From a virus: a stretch of DNA of 47,387 nucleotides. Under the pieces are notes generated by a model, which worked only from the letters and a program-made list of their open reading frames with translations, was not told where the DNA came from and made no database searches. Below, in pieces: positions 20,136-28,317 of the stretch (the stretch's first letter is position 1; every line of letters starts with the position of its first letter). The stretch spans positions 1 to 47,387 of IMG/VR virus record IMGVR_UViG_3300032607_001185; one strand, written 5' to 3'. The translations under genes and the position numbers were made by a program.

Positions 20136-21683
20136 ATGCCATACATATTAAAATTTACCGATCCAGCACGCACTACCACTATCACAGTACCGGATATGCC
20201 GCCGGGTATCAATGCAGTTGATACCAGTATATCTCTAGTAGGTAAAGGATATCCTAATTATGGTGAAAAAGTTGCGACTAATTTCTTGCATTTGTTAGAA
20301 AACTTTTCCAGTCCCATGCCACCTAACAACCCAATTGAAGGCCAGTTATGGTACGATACTAGTGATACTAACAAAAAAGTACTAAGAGTAATGGATGGCG
20401 GAAACACCAGTGCACGATGGCCATCTGCTACAGGAATCTATCAACAATCAACAGATCCAAAAAATTCGCCGTCTGCTGGATTGAAGGCAGGTGATATCTG
20501 GGTTGATACTTCAGTCAACCAACTTAAAATTTATGGAACCAATAGCTGGACAGTAGTTGGTCCATCCGTCGGAACCGGCGGCACAAAAACTGGACCTGAA
20601 CCTGCTATCCTTGACGATATTATTGACCCGCCAAACCGTCATTTTGTAATTAAAAATTGGGTAGGCGGAGAAATTATATCCATCGTTACTAAAGACAATT
20701 TCACTCCCAGAGTAGTTATTTTTGGATTTGATAAATTATATGCAGGAATAAATCTTAACAGCAGCTACCCTGCCAGGCTCAATGCAACTGCAACATCTGC
20801 ACAAAATTTAGAGATATCCGGGCAATCTTACAGTGCTTCGTCATTTTTAAAAAAAGATGACCCTACTAATGCAGGACAAGTAATAACCGGAAAAATGCAA
20901 TATCGTACTCCTGGCGGCACTGATACGTTAGGTAATGACGGAGTAGTAATTTCCACAGTAGATGATTCACAATACATACAATTTTACAAATTAGTCAACG
21001 ATGCAGTACTGTTAAACAGTAGACCATCCGGTAAAATTATTTTAAAAACAACTCCCAGTGCTGGCGGCGCATTAATAGATGTTATCACTGCAGAAAATCA
21101 TTCTGTAGGCATTAACACCACTACCAATACTGCAAGCCCTACATTAGACGTATGGGGAACTGTTAGAATATTGAGTACATTAACCGTTACTTCAACTGCT
21201 AGCGATGCAATTAGTGTGATAGGCAGTATTAGTGTGGGAGATAGTATTAGTATTAATAAAAATTTAATAGTGGTGGGAGATACACTGTCTCATGGAGTAT
21301 TGACAGTAGGCAGTGATTATACAGAAGGTCCTGCAATTCAACCCAGTATACACGATATATTTGATTTAGGTTCCGAATCACTAGCATTTAGGCATGTGTA
21401 TGCTAGTTCTATTGGAAGTGTAGGCACAAAGATATACGGTACAGTGTACGGAGAGACTGTACCGTTGTATCCATCTGGTATGATTATTATGTTTGGATCT
21501 TCCAGCAATATTCCTGCAGGATGGATACTGTGTGACGGTACATCATACTTAAAATCTAATTACACAGCATTATATGAAGTAATAGGTAATGCTTATGGCT
21601 CTACTACACCAACGTTTAACGTCCCAAATCTTACATTATTATCTGCAACAGGCGGCACTGTATACTACATTATAAAGATATAA
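20136..21683 (+). CDS. Tail fibre protein with C-terminal phage tail collar domain
   Basis: A 515-residue fibre-type protein. Residues 1-80 form a conserved attachment domain (TSISLVGKGYPNYGEK, GQLWYDT) shared with the next gene. The middle is repetitive and beta-rich, typical of trimeric fibres. Residues ~455-505 match the phage tail collar domain: GMIIMFGSSSNIPAGWILCD, then AYGSTTPTFNVPNL, as in T4 gp12-type short fibres and many Mu-like fibres. This part normally precedes or contributes to the receptor-binding tip. A distal or short tail fibre role is likely. Starts three bases after the preceding stop. Confidence 0.85.
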   Translation: MPYILKFTDPARTTTITVPDMPPGINAVDTSISLVGKGYPNYGEKVATNFLHLLENFSSPMPPNNPIEGQLWYDTSDTNKKVLRVMDGGNTSARWPSATGIYQQSTDPKNSPSAGLKAGDIWVDTSVNQLKIYGTNSWTVVGPSVGTGGTKTGPEPAILDDIIDPPNRHFVIKNWVGGEIISIVTKDNFTPRVVIFGFDKLYAGINLNSSYPARLNATATSAQNLEISGQSYSASSFLKKDDPTNAGQVITGKMQYRTPGGTDTLGNDGVVISTVDDSQYIQFYKLVNDAVLLNSRPSGKIILKTTPSAGGALIDVITAENHSVGINTTTNTASPTLDVWGTVRILSTLTVTSTASDAISVIGSISVGDSISINKNLIVVGDTLSHGVLTVGSDYTEGPAIQPSIHDIFDLGSESLAFRHVYASSIGSVGTKIYGTVYGETVPLYPSGMIIMFGSSSNIPAGWILCDGTSYLKSNYTALYEVIGNAYGSTTPTFNVPNLTLLSATGGTVYYIIKI

Positions 21684-21686
21684 ATT

Positions 21687-22646
21687 ATGGCATATAAAAT
21701 TTTAAATACCGATGGAACCACGCTATTATTGCTTGCAGATGGTATTATAGATAGGGCAACTACCAGCATATCTTTAATTGGAAAAAATGCAAATGCATAT
21801 GGTGAAAATTTAAATAACAACTTTATTAAAATTTTAGCCAACTCCGCGAGTCCAACTTCAGTTCCTCCAGTTAATCCATTATTGGGGCAATTATGGTATG
21901 ATACCACTTCCAAAAGATTAAAAATTTACGATGCTGTCTTTAAAACAATCAGCGGTGCTATTGTTTCGGGTACACGACCTGAAAATTTGTCAACTGGAGA
22001 TTTTTGGTTTGATACAGATAGTAATCAATTAAAAATTTTAAGTGGTAATGACTTGCTTATCGCAAGTCCGTTGTTCTCTAAGGTAGTAGGAGAGAATGGA
22101 TGGGTACTACCCACTACTCCCTTAACGAATATTAATTATATTAATCAGGACGTAAGTTTACTAAAAAATTATAATACCACGTTGGGAATTCTTTCTTCGA
22201 CTGCGTTTACATTGACTCCTACAGAATCGGTTGCTTACTTCAACACTAGTGCAAAATCTGTAGTAGCGGGACTTACCATTATAGGCGATATTGACGTAAC
22301 AGGACAGCTTACTAATAAATTTTTATCGTTAAATGTAGAAATTGATAAAATTTCACCAACCAACGGTTATATAGACATATATAATGATGTGGTTATACAA
22401 AATGCTGTTATAATTTCACAATTAACTCTAATGTTCCCTGCGAAATCAAATACAACTTATAATGATATTGCAGTACCAATTGGATCTGAAGCCCGCGTAT
22501 TTTGTAATTATACATTACCTTATAATGGATTTGAAATTCGCAGATTTCGGGTAGTTGATCAAGCAGTTGGCGGACCAACATGGCAGCCCTATAATATATA
22601 TCCAGGTACTATATCTGGATACCCTTCCTCAAACGTAGTTCAATAG
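21687..22646 (+). CDS. Tail fibre-like protein, paralogue of the preceding gene without collar domain
   Basis: The first ~80 residues are clearly paralogous to the 515-residue fibre: TSISLIGKNANAYGENLNNN and GQLWYDTTSKRLKIYD align with its N-terminus. The remaining ~240 residues are beta-rich and differ; no tail collar motif is present. It is the last gene of the + strand block, followed at once by a terminator. Probably a second fibre or a fibre-connector sharing the same baseplate attachment domain. Confidence 0.78.
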   Translation: MAYKILNTDGTTLLLLADGIIDRATTSISLIGKNANAYGENLNNNFIKILANSASPTSVPPVNPLLGQLWYDTTSKRLKIYDAVFKTISGAIVSGTRPENLSTGDFWFDTDSNQLKILSGNDLLIASPLFSKVVGENGWVLPTTPLTNINYINQDVSLLKNYNTTLGILSSTAFTLTPTESVAYFNTSAKSVVAGLTIIGDIDVTGQLTNKFLSLNVEIDKISPTNGYIDIYNDVVIQNAVIISQLTLMFPAKSNTTYNDIAVPIGSEARVFCNYTLPYNGFEIRRFRVVDQAVGGPTWQPYNIYPGTISGYPSSNVVQ

Positions 22647-22652
22647 CCCATA

Positions 22653-22682
22653 AAAAAATCCCTAGGAAGTTAGGGATTTTTT
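22653..22682. terminator. Bidirectional intrinsic terminator between convergent gene blocks
   Basis: A perfect 12-bp stem (AAAAAATCCCTA with TAGGGATTTTTT) around the six-base loop GGAAGT. The A/T ends give a U-run on either strand, so it can stop both the structural operon (+) and the thyA operon (-). It lies 7 bases after the fibre paralogue stop and 19 bases after the thyA stop. Confidence 0.92.
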
Positions 22683-22700
22683 AATTAATAATGGTTTATC

Positions 22701-23588
22701 TTATACAGCCATTGGTGCAGAAATTGCGCCGTGAGATTGATAACCAACCAATTCTATGTCGTCCATAGTAAAATCAATTATGCGAGAAACATCTTCATCT
22801 AATGATAGAGTTGGCATTGCAAATGGTACTCTTGCTAATTGCTCATTTACTTGTTCAATATGATTTTGATATATATGAGCATCTCCCACTGATATAACTA
22901 AATCTCCCACTTCCAGATTGCATGCTTGCGCAATCATGTGTGTAAGCAATGCGTAGGATGCAATATTGAATGGCATTCCTAAGAAAAAATCAGCACTGCG
23001 TTGATACATAGAACAACTTAGTTTTCCATTGCTAACGTAAAATTGACTCACCATATGACACGGGGGTAGTGCCATTTGATCGAGCTCTCCAGGATTCCAA
23101 AAGCTGATGATATGGCGACGACTATAAGGATCGTGTTTAATACCTTCAATTAATTCCAACAGCTGATCATGATTCTGTAGTATTACTTTATTACTACGGA
23201 CTAGCGGCTTGCGCCATTTTCGTAACTGTACACCGTAAATTCTGCCAAGGTCACCTGCGTGCCGCTGCATACGTTTTTTGACCCAATAATCTGCATTAAC
23301 ATTGCCAGTCCAAATTGTCTTATTGGGGGAACCTCGATCACCGTGTAATAGCTCACGTAAGCGATATTCATCACCACTACCTTCCAAGATCCACAGCAGC
23401 TCGCTGACTACTGCTCGCCATGCTAACTTTTTTGTTGTAATTGCAGGAAATCCTTCAGTAAGGTCAAATCTCATTTGTAATCCAAATATACCACGTGTTC
23501 CTACCCCTGTTCGATCAGGTCGATCCTCGCCATTTTCTAGTATATTTTTTAATGCATCAAGGTATACTTGTTCTGAATAATTTATCAT
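22701..23588 (-). CDS. thyA: Thymidylate synthase
   Basis: A 295-residue ThyA that methylates dUMP to dTMP using methylene-tetrahydrofolate. Visible motifs: the DRTGVGT loop, ELLWILEG, catalytic Cys177 in LPPCHMV, QRSAD (phosphate site), FNIASYAL with Asn208, and GDAHIYQNH. Asn208 matches the uracil-binding Asn of ThyA; dCMP hydroxymethylases have Asp there, so this enzyme should act on dUMP. It carries about 30 extra residues (~75-110) compared with the E. coli enzyme. Start overlaps the DHFR stop by ATGA, so the two are co-translated and form a thymidylate cycle. Confidence 0.96.
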   Translation of the reverse strand: MINYSEQVYLDALKNILENGEDRPDRTGVGTRGIFGLQMRFDLTEGFPAITTKKLAWRAVVSELLWILEGSGDEYRLRELLHGDRGSPNKTIWTGNVNADYWVKKRMQRHAGDLGRIYGVQLRKWRKPLVRSNKVILQNHDQLLELIEGIKHDPYSRRHIISFWNPGELDQMALPPCHMVSQFYVSNGKLSCSMYQRSADFFLGMPFNIASYALLTHMIAQACNLEVGDLVISVGDAHIYQNHIEQVNEQLARVPFAMPTLSLDEDVSRIIDFTMDDIELVGYQSHGAISAPMAV

Positions 23589-24070
23589 TTTGAATATTCT
23601 TTAATTGTAAACGCAACTGACGACTTGGTATCAGTATGCTGTGAAATTAGGCGACTAACAAAGTTTTTTTGTACATATGATAAGTCAAAAAACTTATCGC
23701 ATTTATAGTGGCTTGCTATTTCGGTAATGTAAAAATTATCAATTAGATGTATGGTACTGTCATAAAGTTCTTGCCCACCAATTATGAATATTTTCTTTTC
23801 AGGATGTAGTGAATGACATTCTCCGATAGCATCAATTGGAGATGTATAGCAATAGTCTGCGTCCATGTGATGATATCTGCTGATAACAATATTAATTCTA
23901 TTTGGTAATGGCTTTAAAAACCCTTTCCAAGTAGTTGAACCCATTATAACAATATGTCCGGTGGTTAATTCTTTAAACCATTGCATATCTTCTTTAAGGC
24001 GCGGCCATGGCATAGAACCATTAAATCCTATGCCACAGCCTTGCTCTACCGCAACTACACTAGAAATCAT
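23585..24070 (-). CDS. folA: Dihydrofolate reductase
   Basis: A 161-residue DHFR that regenerates tetrahydrofolate after the ThyA reaction. The N-terminal MISSVVAVEQGCGIGFNGSM shows the family start, followed by PWPRLKEDMQWFKELTTG, the cofactor motif VIMGSTTWKG, and IFIIGGQELY (second NADPH loop). Length is normal for the family. It overlaps the upstream 197-residue gene by ATGA and thyA downstream by ATGA, so translation is coupled. Confidence 0.95.
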   Translation of the reverse strand: MISSVVAVEQGCGIGFNGSMPWPRLKEDMQWFKELTTGHIVIMGSTTWKGFLKPLPNRINIVISRYHHMDADYCYTSPIDAIGECHSLHPEKKIFIIGGQELYDSTIHLIDNFYITEIASHYKCDKFFDLSYVQKNFVSRLISQHTDTKSSVAFTIKEYSK

Positions 24071-24660
24071 TCTGCCTCAGCAACTACTTTTTTAGCTTTG
24101 CGCTTCGGAGGATCAATATCATCTGCAACTTTTCGTAATAGCTGGGCTTCTTTAAAAAGTGCATCAGCTTTTGATCTCATTTCAGCAGGGGATAATGTTT
24201 TGTCTTCCTGGACCATCTCAATTAATGCAGGAGCAGTTTTACTCGGTGCTTCTGTGGTGCGCGGCTTCTTCGGAGCAACTCCGTCTGTAATTGATAGTTC
24301 TTCAATTGTCACACCTTTTTGATCAGCAATTAGCTGATTTAATTCATCAAGAGGCAACGTAGTTTGTGTGCTAGGAGTCATAATAACCATATTGGTTGGG
24401 ACTTTTTTCAAGTGACCGTAGGTATGTAACCAGTTTAGCATGGTATTACCGTCTGGGAACTTTCGAACTGCTAGCACATCTGCCAGTTCATTTGCTTGTT
24501 GTGCGTTTGTATCTTGGATCAGATTCATGAGAGAATCATGATATGCTTCCCCTAGATTACCGGTACCCACTACTAGTGCACTGTTGGCATCGCCAGGTAA
24601 TGTACGATACGCGATAACGATTTTGGCACCGTTATTCTTCATTTTTCCCACATGTTTCAT
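24067..24660 (-). CDS. Conserved phage protein of unknown function (197 aa)
   Basis: The N-terminal ~100 residues (KMKNNGAKIVIAYRTLPGDA and LADVLAVRKFPDGNTMLNWL) look like a compact domain that I recall from uncharacterised marine T4-like phage proteins. The rest is a Pro/Thr/Ala linker (~130-150) and a charged helical C-terminus ending in Lys/Arg clusters (PPKRKAKK). A GGAG Shine-Dalgarno site precedes the start (GGAGATTTATATG). It heads the DHFR-ThyA cluster. No enzymatic motif is visible. Confidence 0.7.
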   Translation of the reverse strand: MKHVGKMKNNGAKIVIAYRTLPGDANSALVVGTGNLGEAYHDSLMNLIQDTNAQQANELADVLAVRKFPDGNTMLNWLHTYGHLKKVPTNMVIMTPSTQTTLPLDELNQLIADQKGVTIEELSITDGVAPKKPRTTEAPSKTAPALIEMVQEDKTLSPAEMRSKADALFKEAQLLRKVADDIDPPKRKAKKVVAEAE

Positions 24661-24672
24661 ATAAATCTCCTA

Positions 24673-24897
24673 TTAAACTTCTTCTGCTGGGGCATCTACT
24701 ACTGGTTCCACTGGAGTGACTGCCACCAAAAATGCACTGAGCCGATCAAAAGTTGCACCAACTGAAGTTGTTTCAGCAGCGCCAAACGCGCCGCGCCTTA
24801 CTGCAGCATCAATAATTGCGCTAATATTTTGCAAATCTGCAATGGTTAGTTCAGGTTGTGTTGCTACTTCTGCTTTGACTTGGGGTTGGGTATTCAT
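24673..24897 (-). CDS. Small conserved phage protein (74 aa)
   Basis: The core LTIADLQNISAIIDAAVRRG followed by FGAAETTSVGATFDRLSAFL is predicted helical and resembles a small family I recall in many aquatic phages. The ends are Ala/Pro/Glu-rich and probably disordered. Twelve bases separate it from the next gene, which suggests one transcript with the 197-residue protein, DHFR and ThyA. Function unknown. Confidence 0.65.
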   Translation of the reverse strand: MNTQPQVKAEVATQPELTIADLQNISAIIDAAVRRGAFGAAETTSVGATFDRLSAFLVAVTPVEPVVDAPAEEV

Positions 24898-24907
24898 TTA
24901 AATTCCT

Positions 24908-25189
24908 TTAAGTTATATGTAAATAAGGACATGCTAATGTTAGCATAGTAACTTCCTTATGATCTTCTATGCCTATTTCTACAACTTTAATCAATATCTT
25001 AAATTGATTAACTGCAACAGTTTTTTTGATAGCATACCGACTATTCAAATTGTAATTAATCCATTGCTCTATCATTTTACAATCAACAGGTTCTTTAACT
25101 GTTATACGTTTAAAATGTGCTGGTATAAACGTTAACTTGCGTAAGTTTAAAACTTCCAAAGGATTAACAGAGTTGCGTAGTAATGACAT
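24908..25189 (-). CDS. Hypothetical protein (93 aa)
   Basis: A 93-residue basic protein without a motif I recognise. It contains a central Lys/Asn/Tyr-rich stretch (WINYNLNSRYAIKK) and a hydrophobic C-terminal segment. The spacing to both neighbours is short and consistent with a real gene; a CATAAATA element sits 13 bases upstream of the start. An inverted repeat ATGCTAA-TG-TTAGCAT (24931-24946) lies near its 3' end. Function unknown. Confidence 0.55.
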   Translation of the reverse strand: MSLLRNSVNPLEVLNLRKLTFIPAHFKRITVKEPVDCKMIEQWINYNLNSRYAIKKTVAVNQFKILIKVVEIGIEDHKEVTMLTLACPYLHIT

Positions 25190-25201
25190 TAAGTACCTAC
25201 T

Positions 25202-25209
25202 TATTTATG
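25202..25209 (-). promoter_or_regulatory. Possible late promoter (CATAAATA) upstream of the 93-aa gene
   Basis: On the - strand CATAAATA sits 13 bases before the ATG at 25189, in the 57-base gap after the VWA gene. This fits the position of a T4-like late -10 with a very short leader. It would give the thyA-DHFR cluster a late as well as an early supply of transcript. Confidence 0.3.
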
Positions 25210-25246
25210 TAAATGATATGGGAATACTACGCAATCAGATGCTAAT

Positions 25247-26464
25247 TTATTTGTAATATACAGTTTGACCAAACGGTGATTCAATAGTATCATTACCATG
25301 AATAACAAACATTGTGTCACAGAAATCAGGATCTCCCCATGACCCGCATGGATATCCATCAGTAAACATGATAAATTTCTTAGGGTGAATACCATTTTCT
25401 TTCATAAATTCAAAGTTTACACTGAAGTCAGTACCACCGCCACCAGTAACACGGTAGTCCGTAATGGCTTCTGCATTATCCCCAGTAAACTTTTCGTAAT
25501 TATAGATCTTAGTATCAAAGCACCATACTTCTAAAGTGAAGTCACGAAATTCATTCATGATACCTTTAATTTCACTCATGAAATCATTACCTTGTTCATC
25601 AGAAATACTGCCGCTCATATCAATTGCAATACTCACATCAATAGTTACTTCGTTCATCATGCCTGGCAAAATAGCGCCGCAGTGTTGACTTTTACGATTA
25701 GGGCGACTAAAACTAAAATTACTTCGTAAAATGCTTTGAATATCAGCACGTAACAATTGCCGCCAATCCATTTTAGGTTCAGTGAACTGTTGTATCATTC
25801 GAGCAACAGATGCAGGTACTTTTCCGGCACCAGCACTTTGTGCGGCTGCAACCATTGCTTCTTTAATTTCGTCCCGAATTTCCTTTTTTTCTTCGTCTGT
25901 TAGTGTTGGCTTACCGGGTGCATCCGAATCGCCGTCCTCAAGATGTTCATCCAACAGTTCACCTAAACTGCTAATATCAATCTTGTCAGCTTTTTCGTAA
26001 AGGTCGTCGTAAATTTGTTCATAAGACCACCCGCGATATTTATTATCCTGATAAATTTTAATCCAACTAGGTACTTCACCAATTTTTTCATCTTTAAGAA
26101 TTTGATTAACAGCATAGTCGGCTGCAATGTTACTTAACACCGGATCTCTATCATTGCGGCGTCCCATATGATCAAACACATTATGCAATACTTCATGTGC
26201 AAATCCAAACTCTGCTTCTTTAGGAGTAAGACGATGTACAAAATCATTAGAAAAGTAAAATTTTCGGCCATCTGTTGCAAGTGTTCCAAGCCAGTCACTT
26301 GCATCAACTAGCTGCATTCGTGTAGCTAGATTTCCAAAAAACGGATGCCGCAGAAGTAGTCCTACTCGTGCAGTAACTAATTTTTCAACAATTTTATTTT
26401 TTTCAACAGCAGTAAATTCGGTATTTTTAAGTTGCTTGGTACGCTTTGTAGTAGTATTTGTCAT
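25247..26464 (-). CDS. Metallopeptidase-like protein with C-terminal VWA domain (DUF2201 type)
   Basis: 405 residues. The N-terminal half resembles the putative metallopeptidase domain of DUF2201 proteins, with HExxH at His90-Glu91-His94 (FAHEVLHNVFDH). An acidic linker (~160-200) follows. The C-terminal half is VWA-like with a MIDAS motif DMSGS (Asp282, Ser284, Ser286), a TGGGGTDFS segment and a later MFTDG. Proteins of this type usually partner a MoxR AAA+ ATPase, and one is encoded two genes upstream. It has its own strong sigma70-like promoter and an AGGAG Shine-Dalgarno site. Protease activity is not certain; the pair could instead be a metal-chelatase-like or remodelling machine. Confidence 0.85.
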   Translation of the reverse strand: MTNTTTKRTKQLKNTEFTAVEKNKIVEKLVTARVGLLLRHPFFGNLATRMQLVDASDWLGTLATDGRKFYFSNDFVHRLTPKEAEFGFAHEVLHNVFDHMGRRNDRDPVLSNIAADYAVNQILKDEKIGEVPSWIKIYQDNKYRGWSYEQIYDDLYEKADKIDISSLGELLDEHLEDGDSDAPGKPTLTDEEKKEIRDEIKEAMVAAAQSAGAGKVPASVARMIQQFTEPKMDWRQLLRADIQSILRSNFSFSRPNRKSQHCGAILPGMMNEVTIDVSIAIDMSGSISDEQGNDFMSEIKGIMNEFRDFTLEVWCFDTKIYNYEKFTGDNAEAITDYRVTGGGGTDFSVNFEFMKENGIHPKKFIMFTDGYPCGSWGDPDFCDTMFVIHGNDTIESPFGQTVYYK

Positions 26465-26478
26465 TTATAACTCCTGAG

Positions 26479-26497
26479 TGTATAATTACATTATACA
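26479..26497. promoter_or_regulatory. Dyad overlapping the -10 of the VWA gene promoter
   Basis: A perfect 8-bp inverted repeat (TGTATAAT - 3 bases - ATTATACA) covers the -10 hexamer and the presumed start point. It could be an operator, or a 5' hairpin, or simply a consequence of two TATAAT-like hexamers in AT-rich DNA. Confidence 0.4.
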
Positions 26498-26518
26498 TTA
26501 TATATAGTACGACGTCAA
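26490..26518 (-). promoter_or_regulatory. Sigma70-like promoter for the metallopeptidase/VWA gene
   Basis: -35 TTGACG (26513-26518), 17-base spacer ending in TG, -10 TATAAT (26490-26495). Transcription would start near 26483, about 20 bases before the ATG at 26464, with the AGGAG site in between. Confidence 0.85.
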
Positions 26519-26523
26519 GCAAA

Positions 26524-26718
26524 TTAGATCTGTCCAGCCCTTATTAGTCTAATAGCGCTGCGAAATGATGATTGAAAGATACTAGTGTCAGGAGTAAGAA
26601 ATCCATTTACTATCATAAAACCGCCTTGGCATTTGATAATAGAGCGAACTGTAGTGCCGTTCGCAGCAGAAATTACAATATCCCACCCTAGTTTATCGGA
26701 TCTTGTAATAATGGTCAT
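26524..26718 (-). CDS. Small hypothetical protein (64 aa) between MoxR and VWA genes
   Basis: A 64-residue protein with no recognised motif; the sequence suggests a small alpha/beta fold (DIVISAANGTTVRSIIK). An AAAGGA Shine-Dalgarno site lies about 7 bases before the ATG. It lies downstream of the MoxR terminator hairpin, so it depends on read-through or an unseen promoter. Its place inside the MoxR/VWA module suggests, but does not show, a related role. Confidence 0.5.
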   Translation of the reverse strand: MTIITRSDKLGWDIVISAANGTTVRSIIKCQGGFMIVNGFLTPDTSIFQSSFRSAIRLIRAGQI

Positions 26719-26748
26719 CTAATGTCCTTTCTATTGTTAATAAATGAT

Positions 26749-26768
26749 AAAAGGGCATATGCCCTTTT
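26749..26768 (-). terminator. Intrinsic terminator after the MoxR gene
   Basis: Perfect 8-bp stem AAAAGGGC/GCCCTTTT with ATAT loop, 3 bases after the MoxR stop. The 3' arm ends in TTTT followed by a T-rich tail on the - strand. It separates the MoxR transcript from the small gene and the VWA gene, which has its own promoter. Confidence 0.75.
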
Positions 26769-26770
26769 GT

Positions 26771-27853
26771 TTAATTCTTCATTGCTGAAATAATGTACTT
26801 ACCAAATTGTTCATGGAACCGATCGAAGTTTTTCAACTTGGATGCATCAAACGGCAATGCATAATTTGTCAACGCTACTTTAGCCCCCATGACAACTAAT
26901 TCAGTTGGAAAGTTATCCATCATGAACGCAAAGAAGCAATCTGCCATAGCATCCCAATTGTCAACTTTCTTTTGATGTGCAGTTTGCAACTCATAACACA
27001 TGGAAACTGTCAACGAATACATTGCTGAAATTTCTTTGATATCAGATTTCTTAACTTTGCCACTTAAAATATCTGCTGGGTTAGGCATTTGTGCAGCAAT
27101 TTTACGATGCGCCATAAACTTAATAGCAAGACCTTCTCCAATTGCGCCTGCAACAAGGTCAGTGAGAATACTTACTGGCAAATCATTATCCATCAATAGT
27201 TCGCTTACGAAGCACCATGAACGCGGAGTAGCAAATGCCCGACTTGCACTACGCGGATCAAAATCATACAGATCCTGTTTAGCAAAAGACAAATATCCAA
27301 CAACATGCTCATGAATCATGTTGGTTGTAGCCCATTGTAGCCAGTCATCAAAATCAGAACATAGTTCCAAATGCACAAACCGATTAGCAAGTGGTGCAGG
27401 CATGCGGTATGTAACACCTTTATCTGCTTCCCGATTGCCTGCAGCAACAATGCTTACACCTTTTGGTAAGATATAAGTGCCCACGCGACGATTCAACACC
27501 AACTGAAATGCAGCCGCTTGAGTAGCAGGGGCAGCAGAATTCAATTCATCTAGAAACAAGATAGCAGTACTATTCGGATCAGTGGGCAATTCTGAAGGGG
27601 GTGCCCAAGACATGGTTCCTAGTGCAGCATTGTAAAAAGGAATACCTTTAATATCAGTAGGCTCCCACAACGACAGTCGAACATCAATTACTTCACGTCC
27701 GGCGTCGTCGCCAATTTGTTTAACAATATCGGATTTTCCAATACCTGGCGGGCCCCACATGAATACTGGGCGCTGGATATTGATACACTTGCGGATGCTG
27801 CGTTTTGCAGCGTTTGGGGTAACTGTACGATTTGATGAAATTTGCTCTGCCAT
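26771..27853 (-). CDS. MoxR-family AAA+ ATPase
   Basis: 360 residues. Walker A GPPGIGKS (34-41), Walker B AILFLDE with Asp102-Glu103, followed by NSAAPATQAAAFQLVLNRRV and a sensor-1-like segment IVAAGNRE. The DVRLSLWEPTDIKGIP strand is typical of MoxR proteins. Such ATPases remodel or activate a VWA-domain partner, here plausibly the protein encoded at 25247-26464. Cyanophages carry CobS-type ATPases of similar size, so an annotation as CobS-like is an alternative, though no CobT is visible. It has its own sigma70-like promoter and a 3' terminator, which makes it a monocistronic unit. Confidence 0.9.
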   Translation of the reverse strand: MAEQISSNRTVTPNAAKRSIRKCINIQRPVFMWGPPGIGKSDIVKQIGDDAGREVIDVRLSLWEPTDIKGIPFYNAALGTMSWAPPSELPTDPNSTAILFLDELNSAAPATQAAAFQLVLNRRVGTYILPKGVSIVAAGNREADKGVTYRMPAPLANRFVHLELCSDFDDWLQWATTNMIHEHVVGYLSFAKQDLYDFDPRSASRAFATPRSWCFVSELLMDNDLPVSILTDLVAGAIGEGLAIKFMAHRKIAAQMPNPADILSGKVKKSDIKEISAMYSLTVSMCYELQTAHQKKVDNWDAMADCFFAFMMDNFPTELVVMGAKVALTNYALPFDASKLKNFDRFHEQFGKYIISAMKN

Positions 27854-27879
27854 AATATTCTTTCAAGTGGGTTAAAGTA

Positions 27880-27905
27880 ATATTGACTGCAATATGCATC
27901 AATAT
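27880..27905 (-). promoter_or_regulatory. Leader stem-loop of the MoxR transcript
   Basis: ATATTGA and TCAATAT pair across a 12-base loop in the 5' leader, between the promoter and the MoxR start. It may stabilise the 5' end or modulate initiation; evidence is the inverted repeat alone. Confidence 0.35.
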
Positions 27906-27911
27906 ATAACT

Positions 27912-27940
27912 ATTATACAGGAAAGAATGACGATAGTCAA
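27912..27940 (-). promoter_or_regulatory. Sigma70-like promoter for the MoxR gene
   Basis: -35 TTGACT (27935-27940), 17-base spacer ending in TG, -10 TATAAT (27912-27917). The start point would be near 27905, leaving a leader of about 50 bases. Confidence 0.85.
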
Positions 27941-27951
27941 GTATTTTTTAG

Positions 27952-28317
27952 CTATTTTGCTTTCGCAGCACTAAATTTTTGGATATCACCGGAGAATAAC
28001 ATCAATTGTATAGCCATGCTCTCGTTGAACACATAAATCTCTTTGCAATTGAGATAAAACGGACATTCAATATAGTGATCTAACCATATGATCAACTGAT
28101 TTGTAAGTAGAAGAGGCTCCTCAAATTTTACTTTATAAGATTCAATCTGGGCTGACTGAAGTGCAGCAAAGCCATCCTCAGTCAATCTCAATCCACCTTG
28201 TACTTTTTTTCGGCGATTCGCCCACCATCTAGTTAATGCTGATTGAAAATCTAGAGGTGTTGCTGCAGGATTGGTTATCTCCAGAACTTTTTTAGTAATT
28301 TCAGATGATTGAATCAT
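27952..28317 (-). CDS. Conserved phage protein of unknown function (121 aa)
   Basis: The central pattern LTRWWANRRKKVQGGLRLTE, followed by DGFAAL, looks like a phage family with a winged-helix-like feel but no assigned role. The C-terminal half is mixed hydrophobic (LIIWLDHYIECPFYLNCKEIYVF). It overlaps the upstream 99-residue gene by 17 bases. The MoxR promoter follows its stop, so it closes the transcript that comes from the exonuclease side. Confidence 0.65.
   Translation of the reverse strand: MIQSSEITKKVLEITNPAATPLDFQSALTRWWANRRKKVQGGLRLTEDGFAALQSAQIESYKVKFEEPLLLTNQLIIWLDHYIECPFYLNCKEIYVFNESMAIQLMLFSGDIQKFSAAKAK

Noticed and set aside
22701-23588. dCMP hydroxymethylase instead of thymidylate synthase
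   Set aside because: Asn208 in FNIASYAL is the uracil-specific residue; hydroxymethylases carry Asp. T4-type HMC DNA is therefore not supported here.
24931-24946. Inverted repeat ATGCTAA-TG-TTAGCAT as a terminator
   Set aside because: It is inside the coding end of the 93-residue gene, its 2-base loop cannot form a good hairpin and no U-run follows.
25201-25395. 64-residue ORF on the - strand
   Set aside because: It overlaps the C-terminal coding part of the VWA gene in another frame and has no recognisable composition or ribosome binding site.
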